5,658 nt of DNA from assembly GCA_905215425.1 (NCBI GenBank), contig CAJMQD010000075.1:1-5658 (forward strand). The letters are read 5' to 3'. Positions 4,903 to 5,658 of this stretch are shown here, one piece after another (the first letter of the stretch is position 1; each line of letters opens with the position of its first letter). The translations under genes and the position numbers were made by a program. The stretch comes from an uncultured bacterium (GTDB taxonomy: Bacteria; Bacillota; Clostridia; Oscillospirales; Oscillospiraceae). The notes under the pieces were generated by a model that was given only the letters and a program-made list of their open reading frames with translations, did no database searches and was not told the DNA's origin.

Positions 4903-4941
4903 AGATCCACTCGTTCAGAACTAAGGAAAGTGAGTTGATTT
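4903..4941 (+). promoter_or_regulatory. Degenerate ribosome binding site of rpoB, within a possible hairpin
   Basis: There is no GGAGG before rpoB. The best match to the 16S 3' end is GAGTTGAT (4932-4939), one base off GAGGTGAT and ending 8 nt before the ATG. The upstream ATCCACTC (4905-4912) can pair with it over 7 of 8 positions, with outer A-T and G-U pairs reaching 4903/4941. A T-run (4939-4944) follows the stem. This could mask the site or act as a weak attenuator; the low GC content leaves this uncertain. Confidence 0.35.
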
Positions 4942-4947
4942 TTTAGA

Positions 4948-5658
4948 ATGGTCAAGGATGTCTACTACGGCAAGACTCTGCGCAAGAGCTTCGCGCGCCA
5001 TGAGGAGATCCTGCAGATGCCCTATTTGCTGGAGGTGCAGAAAAACTCCTACCAGTGGTTCCTGGATACCGGCCTGCGGGAGGTATTTAAGGATGTGGGC
5101 TCCATCGGTGACTACGCGGGCAATCTGGAGCTGTCCTTTGTGGATTACTCCATGGATGAAAAGCCCAAGTATGACGTAGAGGAGTGCAAGGGGCGCGACG
5201 CCACCTATGCCGCTCCTATCAAGGTGCGGGTGCGCCTGCGCAACAAGGAGACCGAGGAGATCAAGGAGCAGGAGATCTTCATGGGTGATTTCCCCGTGAT
5301 GACCGAATCCGGCACCTTCGTCATCAACGGCGCCGAGCGCGTGATCGTGTCTCAGATCGTCCGTTCCCCCGGTATGTATTACGGGGATACCAAGGATAAG
5401 GCGGACAACCACACCTATACCACCACCGTGATCCCTTACCGCGGCGCCTGGCTGGAGTATGAGACTGACCTGTCCGACGTGTTCTATGTCCGCATCGACA
5501 AGAACCGCAAGCTGCCCATCACCTGCCTGATCCGTGCGCTGGGTCTCAAGACCGACAGCGAGATCATGGACCGCTTCGGTGACGATCCCCGCATCGTGGT
5601 GACCCTGGAGAAGGACGCCTGCAAGACCTATGAGGAGGCCATGCTGGAGATCTACCGC
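4948..5658 (+). CDS. rpoB: DNA-directed RNA polymerase subunit beta, N-terminal part (runs off right edge)
   Basis: 237 codons are present of a protein usually near 1200 residues; the frame is open to the window end. RpoB forms one jaw of RNA polymerase and part of its catalytic centre. Seen here are the conserved N-terminal blocks: [11 protein letters not shown] (29-39), [21 protein letters not shown] (60-80), [15 protein letters not shown] (83-97) and [37 protein letters not shown] (106-142), which belong to the protrusion and start of lobe domains. The rifampicin-binding region and active-site residues lie beyond the window. ATG 4948 is the only reasonable start: an in-frame TGA at 4936-4938 precedes it and the [15 protein letters not shown] opening matches clostridial RpoB. 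The ribosome binding site is weak for such an abundant protein. It is divergent from the wall-hydrolase operon and driven by its own strong promoter. Confidence 0.97.
   Translation, partial: MVKDVYYGKTLRKSFARHEEILQMPYLLEVQKNSYQWFLDTGLREVFKDVGSIGDYAGNLELSFVDYSMDEKPKYDVEECKGRDATYAAPIKVRVRLRNKETEEIKEQEIFMGDFPVMTESGTFVINGAERVIVSQIVRSPGMYYGDTKDKADNHTYTTTVIPYRGAWLEYETDLSDVFYVRIDKNRKLPITCLIRALGLKTDSEIMDRFGDDPRIVVTLEKDACKTYEEAMLEIYR

Larger units (their letters stand above)
4709..4947 (+). promoter_or_regulatory. Long 5' leader of rpoB (about 239 nt)
   Basis: No convincing gene lies here. Visible structure: a 5' hairpin AGAGCG/CGCTCT (4729-4734 with 4745-4750, 10-nt loop); a possible long-range pairing GCCCGG (4768-4773) with CCGGGC (4815-4820); the second copy of the direct repeat (4840-4868); and a hairpin over the ribosome binding region (4903-4941) ending in a T-run. 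No known riboswitch class or L10-type leader was recognised. A leader of this length before rpoB may carry attenuation or translational control, which is inference. Confidence 0.5.

Noticed and set aside
4706..4924. 72-residue Arg/Lys-rich plus-strand frame in the rpoB leader
   Set aside because: Its ATG lies at or before the predicted transcription start, has no ribosome binding site and overlaps the -10 region; no family recognised.
4921..5412. 163-codon minus-strand frame
   Set aside because: Antisense to rpoB, with no supporting signals.

Overview
The window reads as a chromosomal segment of a moderately GC-rich anaerobic Firmicute, most likely a gut Clostridium of the Oscillospiraceae type (Flavonifractor/Lawsonibacter-like). 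This rests on AGGAGG ribosome binding sites, consensus sigma-A promoters, a clostridial-type RpoB N-terminus, a secreted SH3b-NlpC/P60 hydrolase and an SfsA nuclease. The genus is inferred from sequence style, not from a search. No mobile element, CRISPR array, tRNA or rRNA was found.

Layout, left to right. (1) 1-52, minus: the first 17 codons of a probable aldo/keto reductase. (2) 131-748, minus: a DUF1643 protein of unknown function. (3) 749-856: a compact divergent region where two sigma-A promoters are interleaved around a perfect 7-bp inverted repeat. (4) 857-1552, plus: sfsA. (5) 1662-2942 (or from 1623), plus: a metal-dependent amidohydrolase of the Xaa-Pro dipeptidase-like group, with a possible promoter of its own. 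(6) 2943-3124: a convergent intergenic region with three hairpins. The last is a good terminator for the leftward operon. (7) 4518-3125, minus: a two-gene operon of a 98-residue protein of unknown function followed by an exported cell-wall hydrolase with three SH3b domains. Its promoter is near consensus and is overlapped by a direct repeat that exactly fits the WalR box consensus. (8) 4519-4947: a 429-base gene-free, AT-rich regulatory region. It holds back-to-back promoters, A-tracts, two leftward terminator-like hairpins with no gene behind them, a 28/29-bp imperfect direct repeat and a leader of about 240 nt. (9) 4948-5658, plus: the N-terminal 237 codons of rpoB, running off the window.

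The genes are mostly housekeeping, and I see no clear new multi-gene system. The points most worth checking are regulatory: the symmetric DUF1643/sfsA promoter, the WalR-like box on the wall-hydrolase operon, and the unusual rpoB leader, which has its own promoter, a poor ribosome binding site that can fold away, and leftward terminators suggesting an antisense transcript.
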